From the NCBI GenBank assembly GCA_019057865.1, contig JAHLWP010000029.1, forward strand, positions 1-55,598: 55,598 nucleotides of DNA, written 5' to 3'. Source of the stretch: Promethearchaeota archaeon. Lineage in GTDB: Archaea; Asgardarchaeota; Lokiarchaeia; Sigyniarchaeales; SOKP01. The notes below the pieces were generated by a model. It made no database searches. It was not told the DNA's origin and was given only the letters and a program-made list of their open reading frames with translations. Below, piece after piece: positions 1-8,916 of this stretch. Position 1 is the stretch's first letter. The number at the start of each line of letters is the position of its first letter. A program made the position numbers and the translations under genes.

Positions 1-1178
1 ACACCTAAAATCGGAAAAAATATTACTGAGAAAATTAAAAATGGGGGTAGTTCAGCACCTCCATTTGAAGGTAAAGCAACATCTACAAATATATATGTCG
101 GGGTAGAGCTGATATCTTTTCCTGCATAATTAACTAATTGAACTTGAATAGGAAATGTCCCATTACCATCTGGAATTCTAAAAGTAGATTCAAAAGTACC
201 ATCAGCTCTCGTTTGAACTGTATCGACAGGGTTATTATCATAAAGAATTGTAATTTCTCTATTATTTATCTTAAGTGAACTATCAGTTAATGAGGAGAGT
301 TCCCCTGTAATAGTATATTGAGCTCCCTCATATGTACTAAGGTCGATATTCAAATCCCAAGCAACATCTGAGAAAACTTTTATAAGAGAACTAACATTTT
401 CGGAATATCCAATATATGGTATATTTGAAAAATTTAACTTTAAAGTTAGTTGACTTGATAAAGTATCAGGTACTTGAATATCTAAAAGATCTCCAGAAGA
501 TCCGGTCCAAAATGAACCTTGATTGATTATATTAAAACCATCAAGCCAGTAATAATAAACTTCTTCGTCAGAGAGACCAGTTCCATTACCATTCTTTAAA
601 TATCCATCTATTGCAAAATATTCTTCTGTTAATTTTGGAATAGTCGGATCATCATAAGATACAATATCAAAATATGAAGTAGTATTTACATTGATAATAT
701 AAAAATCAGGATATTCAACCTCACTTGGAGTTGAATCAATTACTGAGACATTTAATTTATGACTTGAATAAACATCAAGGGAAGGATCAATAATATAATT
801 TATTTGAAAGTATCCATTAATATCAGTAATGTTTTTATATCTTATATCTAATACATCATCAATTTCTATAGAAACATTATATCCTGATATTCCGGGAAAT
901 GTTGGAGGTATATCTATATAAAGCCTTCCTTTTATAGAGATAGTTGAATTATGAGGAAATTGTGTGTTATTAATCTCAGCAGGATTTGTAAGATCTAATG
1001 TTGCCCATGTAGCTGAATTTTTAGAGTTTTCATCATTAAATGAAATAAAACCATTTTGAGAAAAATGTAAATTAAAAATGAATGTGAGATTTATAAATAG
1101 AATAAAAAATATAATTGAAAATGTGAAAAAATTAAAAATTTTCTTATTAAATCGGTATTCAATTTTAAAAATTTTCAT
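1..1178 (-). CDS. Partial secreted/membrane surface protein with Ig-like domains (3' end beyond window)
   Basis: The reverse strand reads open from an ATG at 1178 to the window edge, giving 392 residues. The N-terminus is a hydrophobic export or anchor segment of about 25 residues after a basic stretch. It is followed by a Thr/Asn/Ser-rich, beta-rich region with many N-x-S/T sites, typical of archaeal surface proteins with carboxypeptidase-regulatory or Ig-like folds. Near residue 380 a second hydrophobic stretch begins (PPFLIFSVIFFPILG), probably a C-terminal anchor. AGGTG lies about 12 nt upstream of the ATG. The gene starts 31 nt after the stop of the 1505-residue surface protein on the same strand, so the two probably form one unit. 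A role in the cell envelope is inferred; I recognise no specific family. Confidence 0.72.
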   Translation of the reverse strand, partial: MKIFKIEYRFNKKIFNFFTFSIIFFILFINLTFIFNLHFSQNGFISFNDENSKNSATWATLDLTNPAEINNTQFPHNSTISIKGRLYIDIPPTFPGISGYNVSIEIDDVLDIRYKNITDINGYFQINYIIDPSLDVYSSHKLNVSVIDSTPSEVEYPDFYIINVNTTSYFDIVSYDDPTIPKLTEEYFAIDGYLKNGNGTGLSDEEVYYYWLDGFNIINQGSFWTGSSGDLLDIQVPDTLSSQLTLKLNFSNIPYIGYSENVSSLIKVFSDVAWDLNIDLSTYEGAQYTITGELSSLTDSSLKINNREITILYDNNPVDTVQTRADGTFESTFRIPDGNGTFPIQVQLVNYAGKDISSTPTYIFVDVALPSNGGAELPPFLIFSVIFFPILG

Positions 1179-1209
1179 TTCTTATTTTTTCACCTTATTT
1201 TTGTTAATA

Positions 1210-4200
1210 TTAAGGTTCTCTAAAAATTTGTTGTTGAGCTGTATTTATATAAGTACCGTCAGGAATGCCAAAATTAATGGGATCTTCAGGGAAGAAATAA
1301 ACCCAGACTTCAGCAGTATCTTCATCCCATGATAATTCAATAGTAAATGACACATTAAAAAATCCGTCAGATGCAGTAAAACCTAAAAGACTATCTAAAA
1401 TATTACCACTACCATCCCATATAGTAATATTAACCCACTTATTACCTATTGCTGTTCCATTATCCCATCTTAGATAACCATATACATATAAAATATCTCC
1501 TCCATACCATTGCTGATGATATTCTGTATCATAATTTCCAGTAATAGAGGTTCCAGCAATAATTTTTATTGGAATAAGTGAACTATTAGTATAAACCATA
1601 TAATCTGTTAATGTGATATCTGGTAAGCTAATTGGGTATTGTATACCTCCTTCGAAATCAATTTTAATGTAATAATCTCCTCGTGGACAAGTTATATCAA
1701 TCCAATTAGAGAATTGATAGTAACCAGCATTATTTGTTATTCGTGAAGAGGTACCGATTAAATATCCAGAAACATCACTTAAAGTATTGTCCAGTAATTT
1801 AATATTAACAATTAAACCTCTTAAATATTCTCCACTTTCTTGAAGTGTTCCATCAACATGAAAGTTATCAATAACTCTTACTATAGAATTCACTGAATTA
1901 GCAAAAATAGTAACGGTTTCATTAATAATTACATATGTTCTATTAAATGTGCCAGATCCTGACCATTGAGCTCTAACTCGATGGAGTCCTGCATGCCAAC
2001 TAGATGTATTTGCTGAAATCCAAGCCAGTCCATTACTAACAGATGAAGATCCTAAAGGATCGCCTGTGAAAACATCTGTGAATGAGACAGTACCTCCGGT
2101 AACTGGACTTCCACTTAGGGTAATATATACTGAGAAATTAATAGACCCTCCTCGATAATACCATTCAGGAGGATTAGAATTGTTGTAAAATGACCGTGTT
2201 GGAATTCCATCCACGAAAAAGTAGATATTAATATCATCTGGATCAATTACTTTCAAATCATAAAAGCAGGTTTCAGAGTCAGTAAAATTACTCATGAGGT
2301 TTAAATTAAAAAAGTAAGGATAGCTAGTACTTGTATAATCAAATAATCCATTGAATCTAACTTCCAAAGTATAATTTTTAGCAGGTGTTGAGGCAGAAAC
2401 ATAATATGTTAGATCAATTTCTCCAGTCTCGTCAAGAGTCAATGAACCAGAATATAAGTTTAAATAATAGGAAACATCTGTTACCCCATCCATTAAATGA
2501 ACAGAAATTACGCTATTTATAATTGGGTTACCTTTAGAATCGTTTAAATATCCATGAATTAAGAAGTTCCTTCCAACTGAACCACTCCTATTAACTTGAG
2601 GCGGTTGAGGACATCTATCAAGATTAATATTAATTAAATCATCTAAAATATAATAAGAGTAATTATATCTATTATTCCAAGTAGCATAAATTAAATGTGG
2701 TCCTGCTATAGTATTATCATTTATTGGATAAATTAATTCAGCATATCCAGATGTAGTTTGGGCAGAACCTAATGGTTGATCTTGAGTCAGATCATAAAAA
2801 TCTACCCATTCATTATCTGGGATTGGATCTGGTCCATATTGGAGATAAACAGTTAAATTAAGATCATCATTACGATTGATTGTTGGATTAAAAATATCAT
2901 TAGAGGGATATCCATTTATCCAAAAGTTGAATGATAAGGTTGCTGGTGCTTCTACTTTTAATTTATAATAGAAAACTGTTGATGTACTTAAACCTGTAAG
3001 GTTAAACACATATGGGGGTTGATATGGATAACTTGTTAAATCAATTGTTCCATTAAAATCTAACCTTAATGTGTAATTACCTGGTGGTGTGTTAGGATCA
3101 ACTCCAAAAGTTAAATCAAAAGTTCCTGTTGAATCTGTTTGATAAAAGTTACTTCCAAAAGGGGTTAAATAATACCAGTAATCACTACCCCCTCTCAAAA
3201 ATCTCAAAGAAATTACAGAATAGGCTAAAGGTCTATAACTATTAAAACCATCAGTAATATTTCCAATAATGTTAAATGTAGTGCTTCCGCCTCCTGTACG
3301 ATTAATAATTCTTGGAGTTGGTCCAGAAATAGCATTAATCGTTGGATTCTCATCTAAGATAAAATACGAATAATTTATTATTGATTGACTAATGTTCGCA
3401 TATAACAAATTAGGACCTGAAATACAATAATCTCCTACATCATAAGTTATAGAAGCGTTGCCATTTATATCTGAAATAGCACTACCGATTTCAATATTTC
3501 CTCGAGAATAATCATAAAAAAACACTTCCTTATTGGGTTTTGGACCAAAATTTTCAAGCATCACCCTAGCGGTAAGAGTTATAGTATCAAATCTCGAAAC
3601 AAGTGGAATATTAGGATTGATTGCTGGTGTATTATTGATATAAAACCAAACTGATAATGATTTTGTAATATTAAAGTCCCATCTATTACTTGAATTAGTT
3701 ATAGATGGCTGAAAAACAGGAATGGGTCCTATTAGACTATCAATCCACCAAGTTCCATTAAAATCAACTCGTATTTCATATTGACCTGAGGGGACAAAGG
3801 AATTTATACTTAAAGTTGTATCAAATTCACCACTGTTTCCTGTAGTTTGTGATATTGGATTAAATGCCCCAGGTTCTTCGATAGTTGTTCCTTTATGAAG
3901 TAACACAAAATTAACCTCTGCATCTTTAACTCTTTCTCCATTTAATGGGTCATATACATATCCTTGGACGTAAGTTTCATCATCCAAATGATCTGATCGA
4001 TTTACTTCAGTTGGATTCACATCATTGAGACTAACTCCAATATTTCCCAAAATTAAAGGAACATTAGGAGGCCAAGTATAGTTAAAGCTGAAAAAATCAT
4101 ATCTAGCTTCGATATTATGTGGCCCTATGACATAAGAATTATCTATATTAACTGATATGCTTGCAGTACCACTGACATCTGTATCATCTACTCCTAGAAT

Positions 4201-5727
4201 TTGTCCAGTTGCCATGTCCGTAAAAGTTATCGTTTTGTTATCTAGTGGATCTCCATAAAAAGATGATAAAGTAGCAGTTAAATTCAAAACATCTGGTCTA
4301 TTATAAAGAATTTTATCAGAAGTTACAGTGATATTAAATTGATTTCCTGTTATAGGACTTCCACCAGGTCCATAACTGTCAAAAAGGATATCCATTTGAA
4401 CCCATTCACCATTTCCATATTGATCATACGGGACAAAAATTTCAGCCCAATTGTATAAATTTTTATATTTTATAGCAAAAGTGGTTTCACCAAAAGGGGG
4501 ATTCTCATTATAATCTGTAAATTCTTCAATCCATCTGCTATTAAAACCTGTTACAAATCGGCTTGCTACACCAAAAGCACGAGAAAATATGCTAAAAGCA
4601 GAAGCAAAATCTGGCCATAAACCTTGTTGTTGCTCACAGAACCAATCTACTGCGTCTCTACCTGGATCTGGAGAAGGTATGTAGTTAAAATAAAAATTAG
4701 TTTGAAGATAATTTCTAATTTTATTTGCAATTATAAAAGCATTATCATCTACGTTTATAGAGTTATTTAATATGTTAAAATGATTAGTAAAATAAGGATT
4801 ATTTAACATATATGTACTTAAATCAGGAGGTATCTGAGTAAAAGAATTTAATAAATCTAAATATTCTTGTGTAGGATTTGTAGCCTTAACTGCTGAACTA
4901 TTAATATCATCATTCGAGGGTAAATCTAAGCCAAATAAGTTGTAGGTCATATTTACATCATCATTAGATGAGAAGTAGAGATCTGCCTTAGTACTATTAA
5001 AAAGATTTTTCTTTAATTTTGTAAAACCAGGAATTATAGTGGAAACACTAAGATTATTTTGAGCGTCAATACTTTCTTTTATTATACCCGGAATTGGAAA
5101 TAGGGAAGGAAGAGCAATCGAATTTGGGGGCTCAGGCGGACTGCTTGCATTAGGTGATAATGGCATTTTTATTTTTAATAAATCTAAATACCAATATTGC
5201 GAAGAATAATTATCTTTAGTATAAAAATCATCTTCAAGCAAAGGAACTGTAGACTGCCATTTAGATTCTTCCGTTGTATTATAATAATTATAACATTCAT
5301 ATTTCCATAATTTGGCATCCATCTCATTAAAAACAGAATAATTATAAACTCTAAATACTTCTATTTCAGCAGCAGCAGAGGCTAAAAGCGCCATAAGGCC
5401 CTCTGAAAATTGACTTAAATCTAAATCATCTGAAACACCATCTAGAAGATCAGATATCATATCAAGTAAATCTTCCAAATCTACTGGGGGTATATCTGAA
5501 AAATTGAAATCTTCCCAGGGAAAGTAAGGTGTTAATGGTGGAGCTATTTCGTCTTCTTTATCTTCTATTGAATCGTTAAAATCGGATCTTTGAATACCAA
5601 ATAGTAAATTTAATAAAACCGTCGAGAAGGCAAACATGGAGATCAACAATATAGCAATTATAACAATACCCAATACTCTTTTCTTATTGATCTTCTTGCC
5701 TAAGAGATCCTCTCCTATTACTGACAT
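1210..5727 (-). CDS. Giant membrane-anchored surface protein with transglutaminase-like domain and Ig-like repeats
   Basis: This 1505-residue protein has one N-terminal membrane segment (about residues 17-45), so most of it should face outside. A transglutaminase-like fold spans about residues 345-440 and is recognisable by GLWPDFASAF, RFVTGF and YNWAEIFVP. In the family the first motif carries the catalytic Cys (G-x-C-x-DFA) and the last the His (HAW). Here these positions are Trp and Tyr/Asn, so the domain is probably not an active enzyme. The remaining thousand or so residues are tandem beta-sandwich units with recurrent patterns such as the start of WINGYPSN and FVDGIPT, and dense N-glycosylation-type sequons. 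It is followed by the partial surface protein at 1-1178. A cell-surface scaffold or adhesin is the inferred role. Confidence 0.85.
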   Translation of the reverse strand: MSVIGEDLLGKKINKKRVLGIVIIAILLISMFAFSTVLLNLLFGIQRSDFNDSIEDKEDEIAPPLTPYFPWEDFNFSDIPPVDLEDLLDMISDLLDGVSDDLDLSQFSEGLMALLASAAAEIEVFRVYNYSVFNEMDAKLWKYECYNYYNTTEESKWQSTVPLLEDDFYTKDNYSSQYWYLDLLKIKMPLSPNASSPPEPPNSIALPSLFPIPGIIKESIDAQNNLSVSTIIPGFTKLKKNLFNSTKADLYFSSNDDVNMTYNLFGLDLPSNDDINSSAVKATNPTQEYLDLLNSFTQIPPDLSTYMLNNPYFTNHFNILNNSINVDDNAFIIANKIRNYLQTNFYFNYIPSPDPGRDAVDWFCEQQQGLWPDFASAFSIFSRAFGVASRFVTGFNSRWIEEFTDYNENPPFGETTFAIKYKNLYNWAEIFVPYDQYGNGEWVQMDILFDSYGPGGSPITGNQFNITVTSDKILYNRPDVLNLTATLSSFYGDPLDNKTITFTDMATGQILGVDDTDVSGTASISVNIDNSYVIGPHNIEARYDFFSFNYTWPPNVPLILGNIGVSLNDVNPTEVNRSDHLDDETYVQGYVYDPLNGERVKDAEVNFVLLHKGTTIEEPGAFNPISQTTGNSGEFDTTLSINSFVPSGQYEIRVDFNGTWWIDSLIGPIPVFQPSITNSSNRWDFNITKSLSVWFYINNTPAINPNIPLVSRFDTITLTARVMLENFGPKPNKEVFFYDYSRGNIEIGSAISDINGNASITYDVGDYCISGPNLLYANISQSIINYSYFILDENPTINAISGPTPRIINRTGGGSTTFNIIGNITDGFNSYRPLAYSVISLRFLRGGSDYWYYLTPFGSNFYQTDSTGTFDLTFGVDPNTPPGNYTLRLDFNGTIDLTSYPYQPPYVFNLTGLSTSTVFYYKLKVEAPATLSFNFWINGYPSNDIFNPTINRNDDLNLTVYLQYGPDPIPDNEWVDFYDLTQDQPLGSAQTTSGYAELIYPINDNTIAGPHLIYATWNNRYNYSYYILDDLININLDRCPQPPQVNRSGSVGRNFLIHGYLNDSKGNPIINSVISVHLMDGVTDVSYYLNLYSGSLTLDETGEIDLTYYVSASTPAKNYTLEVRFNGLFDYTSTSYPYFFNLNLMSNFTDSETCFYDLKVIDPDDINIYFFVDGIPTRSFYNNSNPPEWYYRGGSINFSVYITLSGSPVTGGTVSFTDVFTGDPLGSSSVSNGLAWISANTSSWHAGLHRVRAQWSGSGTFNRTYVIINETVTIFANSVNSIVRVIDNFHVDGTLQESGEYLRGLIVNIKLLDNTLSDVSGYLIGTSSRITNNAGYYQFSNWIDITCPRGDYYIKIDFEGGIQYPISLPDITLTDYMVYTNSSLIPIKIIAGTSITGNYDTEYHQQWYGGDILYVYGYLRWDNGTAIGNKWVNITIWDGSGNILDSLLGFTASDGFFNVSFTIELSWDEDTAEVWVYFFPEDPINFGIPDGTYINTAQQQIFREP

Positions 5728-6135
5728 ATTAAATCAAAATAAATCTTATCACTAACTAAACAGAGTTAGAATATTAATCAAAATTATTATATATATAATT
5801 TTTCACATAGTAATTTAAATTATTAGATAAATCACAAAATTGTATTTGAATCAAAGTAGAAAAATTCTAGAACTTTTTTATAATAAATGAATGAGAGTTA
5901 AGCTTTTAAAATCAGATTTTACTCTATAATAATGCTATAGAATTTGATGTTCTGAATTTATTAAACAAGAGGATTTAGAAAATTTGACTTAGTTTTTTAG
6001 CAATCGATATTGAGATTTTTTTTCTCTTTGTTAAAAAGATTTGATAGAAATATTCTTGTAAAAAATATCCTAAAAAATGTAAAATATTATATTAATTCAG
6101 ACGACTTAACATTAAATATTAGTCTAATCTCTTTC
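5728..6135. promoter_or_regulatory. 408-bp intergenic region with a probable TATA element for the 1505-residue protein
   Basis: No credible gene is visible here. An AT run at 5783-5800 reads on the reverse strand as a TATA-like element 55-75 nt upstream of the surface protein start, which fits an archaeal promoter with a short leader. The rest is low-complexity AT-rich DNA containing the region downstream of the zinc-ribbon gene. I see no convincing hairpin terminator. Confidence 0.4.
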
Positions 6136-6978
6136 CTAGAATTCAAAACCACACTTAGTACAGACATATTTCTTTGCGTAAGTTGGTTTAGGAATATAGC
6201 TTATGATTCTTGTTTTATCTTCCACCTCCTTCACAGCAAAACCTGACGCTCCACAGCTAGGACACACTCTTCTTCCTGTTCCCACTGGCACAGATGGACT
6301 AGGAGTTGGTGTTGTAGAGGGAGAAATAGAAGGAGTTGTTTCATAACTGGGTGTAGGAGTTTGAGAGGTTATTCCTTGAGCTAAACTAGATGGCATTACT
6401 GCTTTAGGCTCTTTTAATTCTTCAATACGTTTCTCTTTATAAGCTAATTCTTCTTGTAATTTTGTAATTTGACCTTGTAAAGGACCAATTTGTTGTTGAA
6501 GCATTGAATTATGTTGTTGTAATTCTTGAACTTGTTGTTGCAGTCCTGGAATCTGAGCTCTTAATTGAGCATTTTCATTATTTAATTGATTAACTTGATT
6601 TTGATAAGCTTCTGCTGAAGTTTGAAGCGATTGGAGTTGACTGGTTAATCGAGTTACTTGATTATTCTTTTCAGTAAGTTGAGCCCTAAAATTAGAAATT
6701 TCAACACTCATTTCATTCACCTGGCCTAATACAGCGTTATAATCCTCTTGTGAAGGACCAACTGGAATACTAGGGGTGGGCTCATAGGTAGGCATTGAAG
6801 GTGGTTGTTCATAAGAAGGAGGAGGGGCTTCTAAAGGAGGAGGGGCTTCTAAAGGAGGAGGGGCTTCTAAAGGAGGAGGCGTCAAAGGTGGGGTTGCTGA
6901 AGGTGGTGGCATTGAGGGAATTCGTGGGGGACCACGTTCTTCTTCTTCTTCTTCATTTCTATCATTTTCATATGACAT
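6136..6978 (-). CDS. Proline-rich, coiled-coil protein with C-terminal zinc ribbon
   Basis: 280 residues with three clear parts. Residues 1-80 are acidic and then very proline-rich, with a perfect LEAPPP repeat three times over. Residues 80-190 are a Gln/Asn/Leu-rich coiled coil. After a Pro/Thr/Ser linker, the last 45 residues form a zinc ribbon with CPSC and CTKC knuckles about 30 residues apart. There is no membrane segment, so it is probably cytosolic. The ATG at 6978 is preceded by AGAGGAT at normal spacing. The architecture suggests an oligomeric adaptor, but I do not recognise a named family. The proline repeat is encoded by near-identical 18-nt units, so its length may vary between strains. 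Confidence 0.8.
   Translation of the reverse strand: MSYENDRNEEEEEERGPPRIPSMPPPSATPPLTPPPLEAPPPLEAPPPLEAPPPSYEQPPSMPTYEPTPSIPVGPSQEDYNAVLGQVNEMSVEISNFRAQLTEKNNQVTRLTSQLQSLQTSAEAYQNQVNQLNNENAQLRAQIPGLQQQVQELQQHNSMLQQQIGPLQGQITKLQEELAYKEKRIEELKEPKAVMPSSLAQGITSQTPTPSYETTPSISPSTTPTPSPSVPVGTGRRVCPSCGASGFAVKEVEDKTRIISYIPKPTYAKKYVCTKCGFEF
6818..6880. repeat. 18-bp coding tandem repeat (three units plus part of a fourth)
   Basis: The unit ggaggaggggcttctaaa occurs at 6818-6835, 6836-6853 and 6854-6871 and then continues partially. On the reverse strand it encodes LEAPPP. The copies are identical at the DNA level, which points to recent slippage expansion rather than ancient protein repetition. Confidence 0.9.
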
Positions 6979-7092
6979 AATAATCCTCTGTATATAATTC
7001 TTTAATTTTTACTTGCTTATGTAATTTAAATATGGTGTACTATGTTTATAAACTATAGCACAAACATAAGTATAAAAAAGTCATTAAAAATA

Positions 7093-8187
7093 CTAAAAAC
7101 AATTCCAATAAGGATTTAACTTTTTTTTTATAGCAGGTATCAATTTTTCGTTAATATAAGTTAATAATTCCTTGTTTGAGGTCCTAGATTCTTCTTGAAT
7201 AAGATTTTCATCTTCATCATTAAGAACCTTAAGACAATTATAAACAGCTCTTGCTTGTTTATCAACCTCATACCCCCCTTCCAATGTTATTAATATTCTA
7301 TCATTCGAGTAATCTTTTGCGATTTCTTTGATTCTTTTTAAATAATTTGCTGGACCTTGAATGGTCCATCCCATATTCGTTAATGTATCTGTCCAATGGG
7401 TATCAAATCCTGCTGATATAAGTATAAATTCTGGTTTAAATTCTTTACACACTGGTGAAATTATTTCATCAAAAAAGGTAATAATAATATCGTCAGCTGC
7501 TCTTGGTGGCATTGGAAAATTAATTATTTTACCTTCACCTTTCCCAGAGCCAATTTCACCTAAAAATCCACTCCCAGGATATAATGTTCTTCCATCTTGA
7601 TGAGAACTAAACATTACTACTTCACCATTTTCTGAAGGACTGCCTTCATAGAATATTTGTTGTGTACCATTTCCATGATGACAATCCCAATCTACTATTG
7701 CAATTCTCTTAAAACCCTTTTCTCTAATAAGATATTCTGTTGCGATTGCTATATTATTGAATATACAGAATCCGGCACATTTATAAGAATTAGAATGATG
7801 ACCTGGGGGTCTAACTGCGGCAAAAGCATTTTTTATATTTCCTTCTAGAATTTCATCAGCAGCTTGAAGATTTCCCCCAACAGAAAATAATGATGCTTCA
7901 TATGTTTTACCTGATACTGCAGTATCCATATCAAGGTATTGAATATTATTTGTTTTTTCAGCTAATTGACTAACCTCATGAACTTCTCTAATTAGCCTAT
8001 CTTCGTGTACATATTTAATTTGATCTAAAGTTGCTTTCCTTGGTTCTATTAATTTAAAATTTGGGTCTTCAAGAATGTTCGTTTCTTTTAAGAAATTCAT
8101 AATCTCTATAAGTCTCAAATGGCTTTCTACATGCGTACCAATTCGATGCTCTAGATAGATATCATCATAGACTATTCCTGTAGTCAT
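7093..8187 (-). CDS. Histone deacetylase-family (class II HDAC / acetylpolyamine amidohydrolase-like) zinc hydrolase
   Basis: 364 residues covering the full deacetylase fold. Visible motifs are RPPGHHS, the catalytic and zinc site DWDCHHGNGTQQIF (His-His pair near residue 170 and first zinc ligands D-x-H), SAGFDTHWTD (the other zinc Asp) and the C-terminal LEGGYEV loop. All catalytic residues appear to be present. The family removes acetyl groups from lysine side chains or polyamines; the substrate here cannot be read from sequence. The start ATG has GGTG exactly 7 nt upstream. It is transcribed divergently from the small GTPase. A histone-fold protein exists elsewhere in the window, but a link between the two is only speculation. 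Confidence 0.93.
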   Translation of the reverse strand: MTTGIVYDDIYLEHRIGTHVESHLRLIEIMNFLKETNILEDPNFKLIEPRKATLDQIKYVHEDRLIREVHEVSQLAEKTNNIQYLDMDTAVSGKTYEASLFSVGGNLQAADEILEGNIKNAFAAVRPPGHHSNSYKCAGFCIFNNIAIATEYLIREKGFKRIAIVDWDCHHGNGTQQIFYEGSPSENGEVVMFSSHQDGRTLYPGSGFLGEIGSGKGEGKIINFPMPPRAADDIIITFFDEIISPVCKEFKPEFILISAGFDTHWTDTLTNMGWTIQGPANYLKRIKEIAKDYSNDRILITLEGGYEVDKQARAVYNCLKVLNDEDENLIQEESRTSNKELLTYINEKLIPAIKKKLNPYWNCF

Positions 8188-8303
8188 TAATTCACACCTA
8201 AACCTTTAAATATATAATTCTTCTATTTAATATTTTAAAATTTAGTTCTTTTAATATTTAAATATATAAACTTAAAAAATCTTTTTCATAAATTTAATTA
8301 TAT
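8188..8303. promoter_or_regulatory. Divergent promoter region between the HDAC-like gene and the small GTPase
   Basis: The 116-bp spacer is almost pure A/T. A good TATA-like stretch (TTTAAATATATAAA) at 8257-8270 would place GTPase transcription only about 10 nt before its ATG. The absence of a Shine-Dalgarno there suggests a nearly leaderless mRNA. The HDAC side instead has a Shine-Dalgarno (AGGTG), so the two transcripts probably use different initiation modes. Confidence 0.5.
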
Positions 8304-8828
8304 ATGAGTGAGAACAAGATATTTTCTTTAAAAGTAATTATCATTGGAGAACCAGCTGTTGGAAAAACAAGTTTAGTTAAAAAATTTGTATTGGGGCAAT
8401 TTTCAAAAGATTATCGTTCAAGTATCGGAACTAATATATTTACAAAGCAAATTGATTTAAAAAAAGATTCTAAAGCATCTATTCAATTATGGGATATTGC
8501 TGGACAGGAACGCTGGGTAAAGATGAGACATGTTTATTATAGAGGTGCTAGGGGCGTAATAATCGTTGGAGATTTAACAAGAAAAAATACATTCGATCAA
8601 ATAGAAGAATTTTGGATTCCGGATATTAAACAGTATTGCTCCAAGGCTCCAATTATTCTTCTTGCTAATAAAAATGATTTAAAAAAAGAATTAAATGAAA
8701 AAGATATTTCATTATTAAGTGAAAGAATTAATTCAACAGCTGTGTTATTTACATCAGCAAAAACAGGAGAAAATGTGGAAAAAGCTTTTAAATTAATTGC
8801 TGAACATGCTGTAGAAATTTTTCATTGA
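8304..8828 (+). CDS. Rab/Ras-family small GTPase
   Basis: 174 residues with all five G-boxes: G1 GEPAVGKTS, a switch-I Thr in the SSIGTNIFTK stretch, G3 WDIAGQER with the Rab-like Gln, G4 NKND and G5 TSAKTG. It is a GTP-binding switch of the eukaryote-like group that is abundant in Asgard archaea. The C-terminus ends ...EIFH with no prenylatable Cys and no amphipathic tail, so membrane attachment as in eukaryotic Rabs is not supported. No Shine-Dalgarno precedes the ATG, and the TATA-like element at 8257-8270 suggests a very short leader. No GEF or GAP candidate is adjacent. Confidence 0.95.
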   Translation: MSENKIFSLKVIIIGEPAVGKTSLVKKFVLGQFSKDYRSSIGTNIFTKQIDLKKDSKASIQLWDIAGQERWVKMRHVYYRGARGVIIVGDLTRKNTFDQIEEFWIPDIKQYCSKAPIILLANKNDLKKELNEKDISLLSERINSTAVLFTSAKTGENVEKAFKLIAEHAVEIFH

Positions 8829-8916
8829 ATTTCAATTATTAAATTTACTTTTCCATAAATAAATATTATTTCCTATTAATTCTATTAATAAAAGTACAAA
8901 ATGAGATGTGTTTCTT

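Noticed and set aside
6818..6880. Short tandem repeats considered as CRISPR
   Set aside because: The three arrays (18, 30 and 54 bp) have no spacers between units and keep coding frame; none is a CRISPR.
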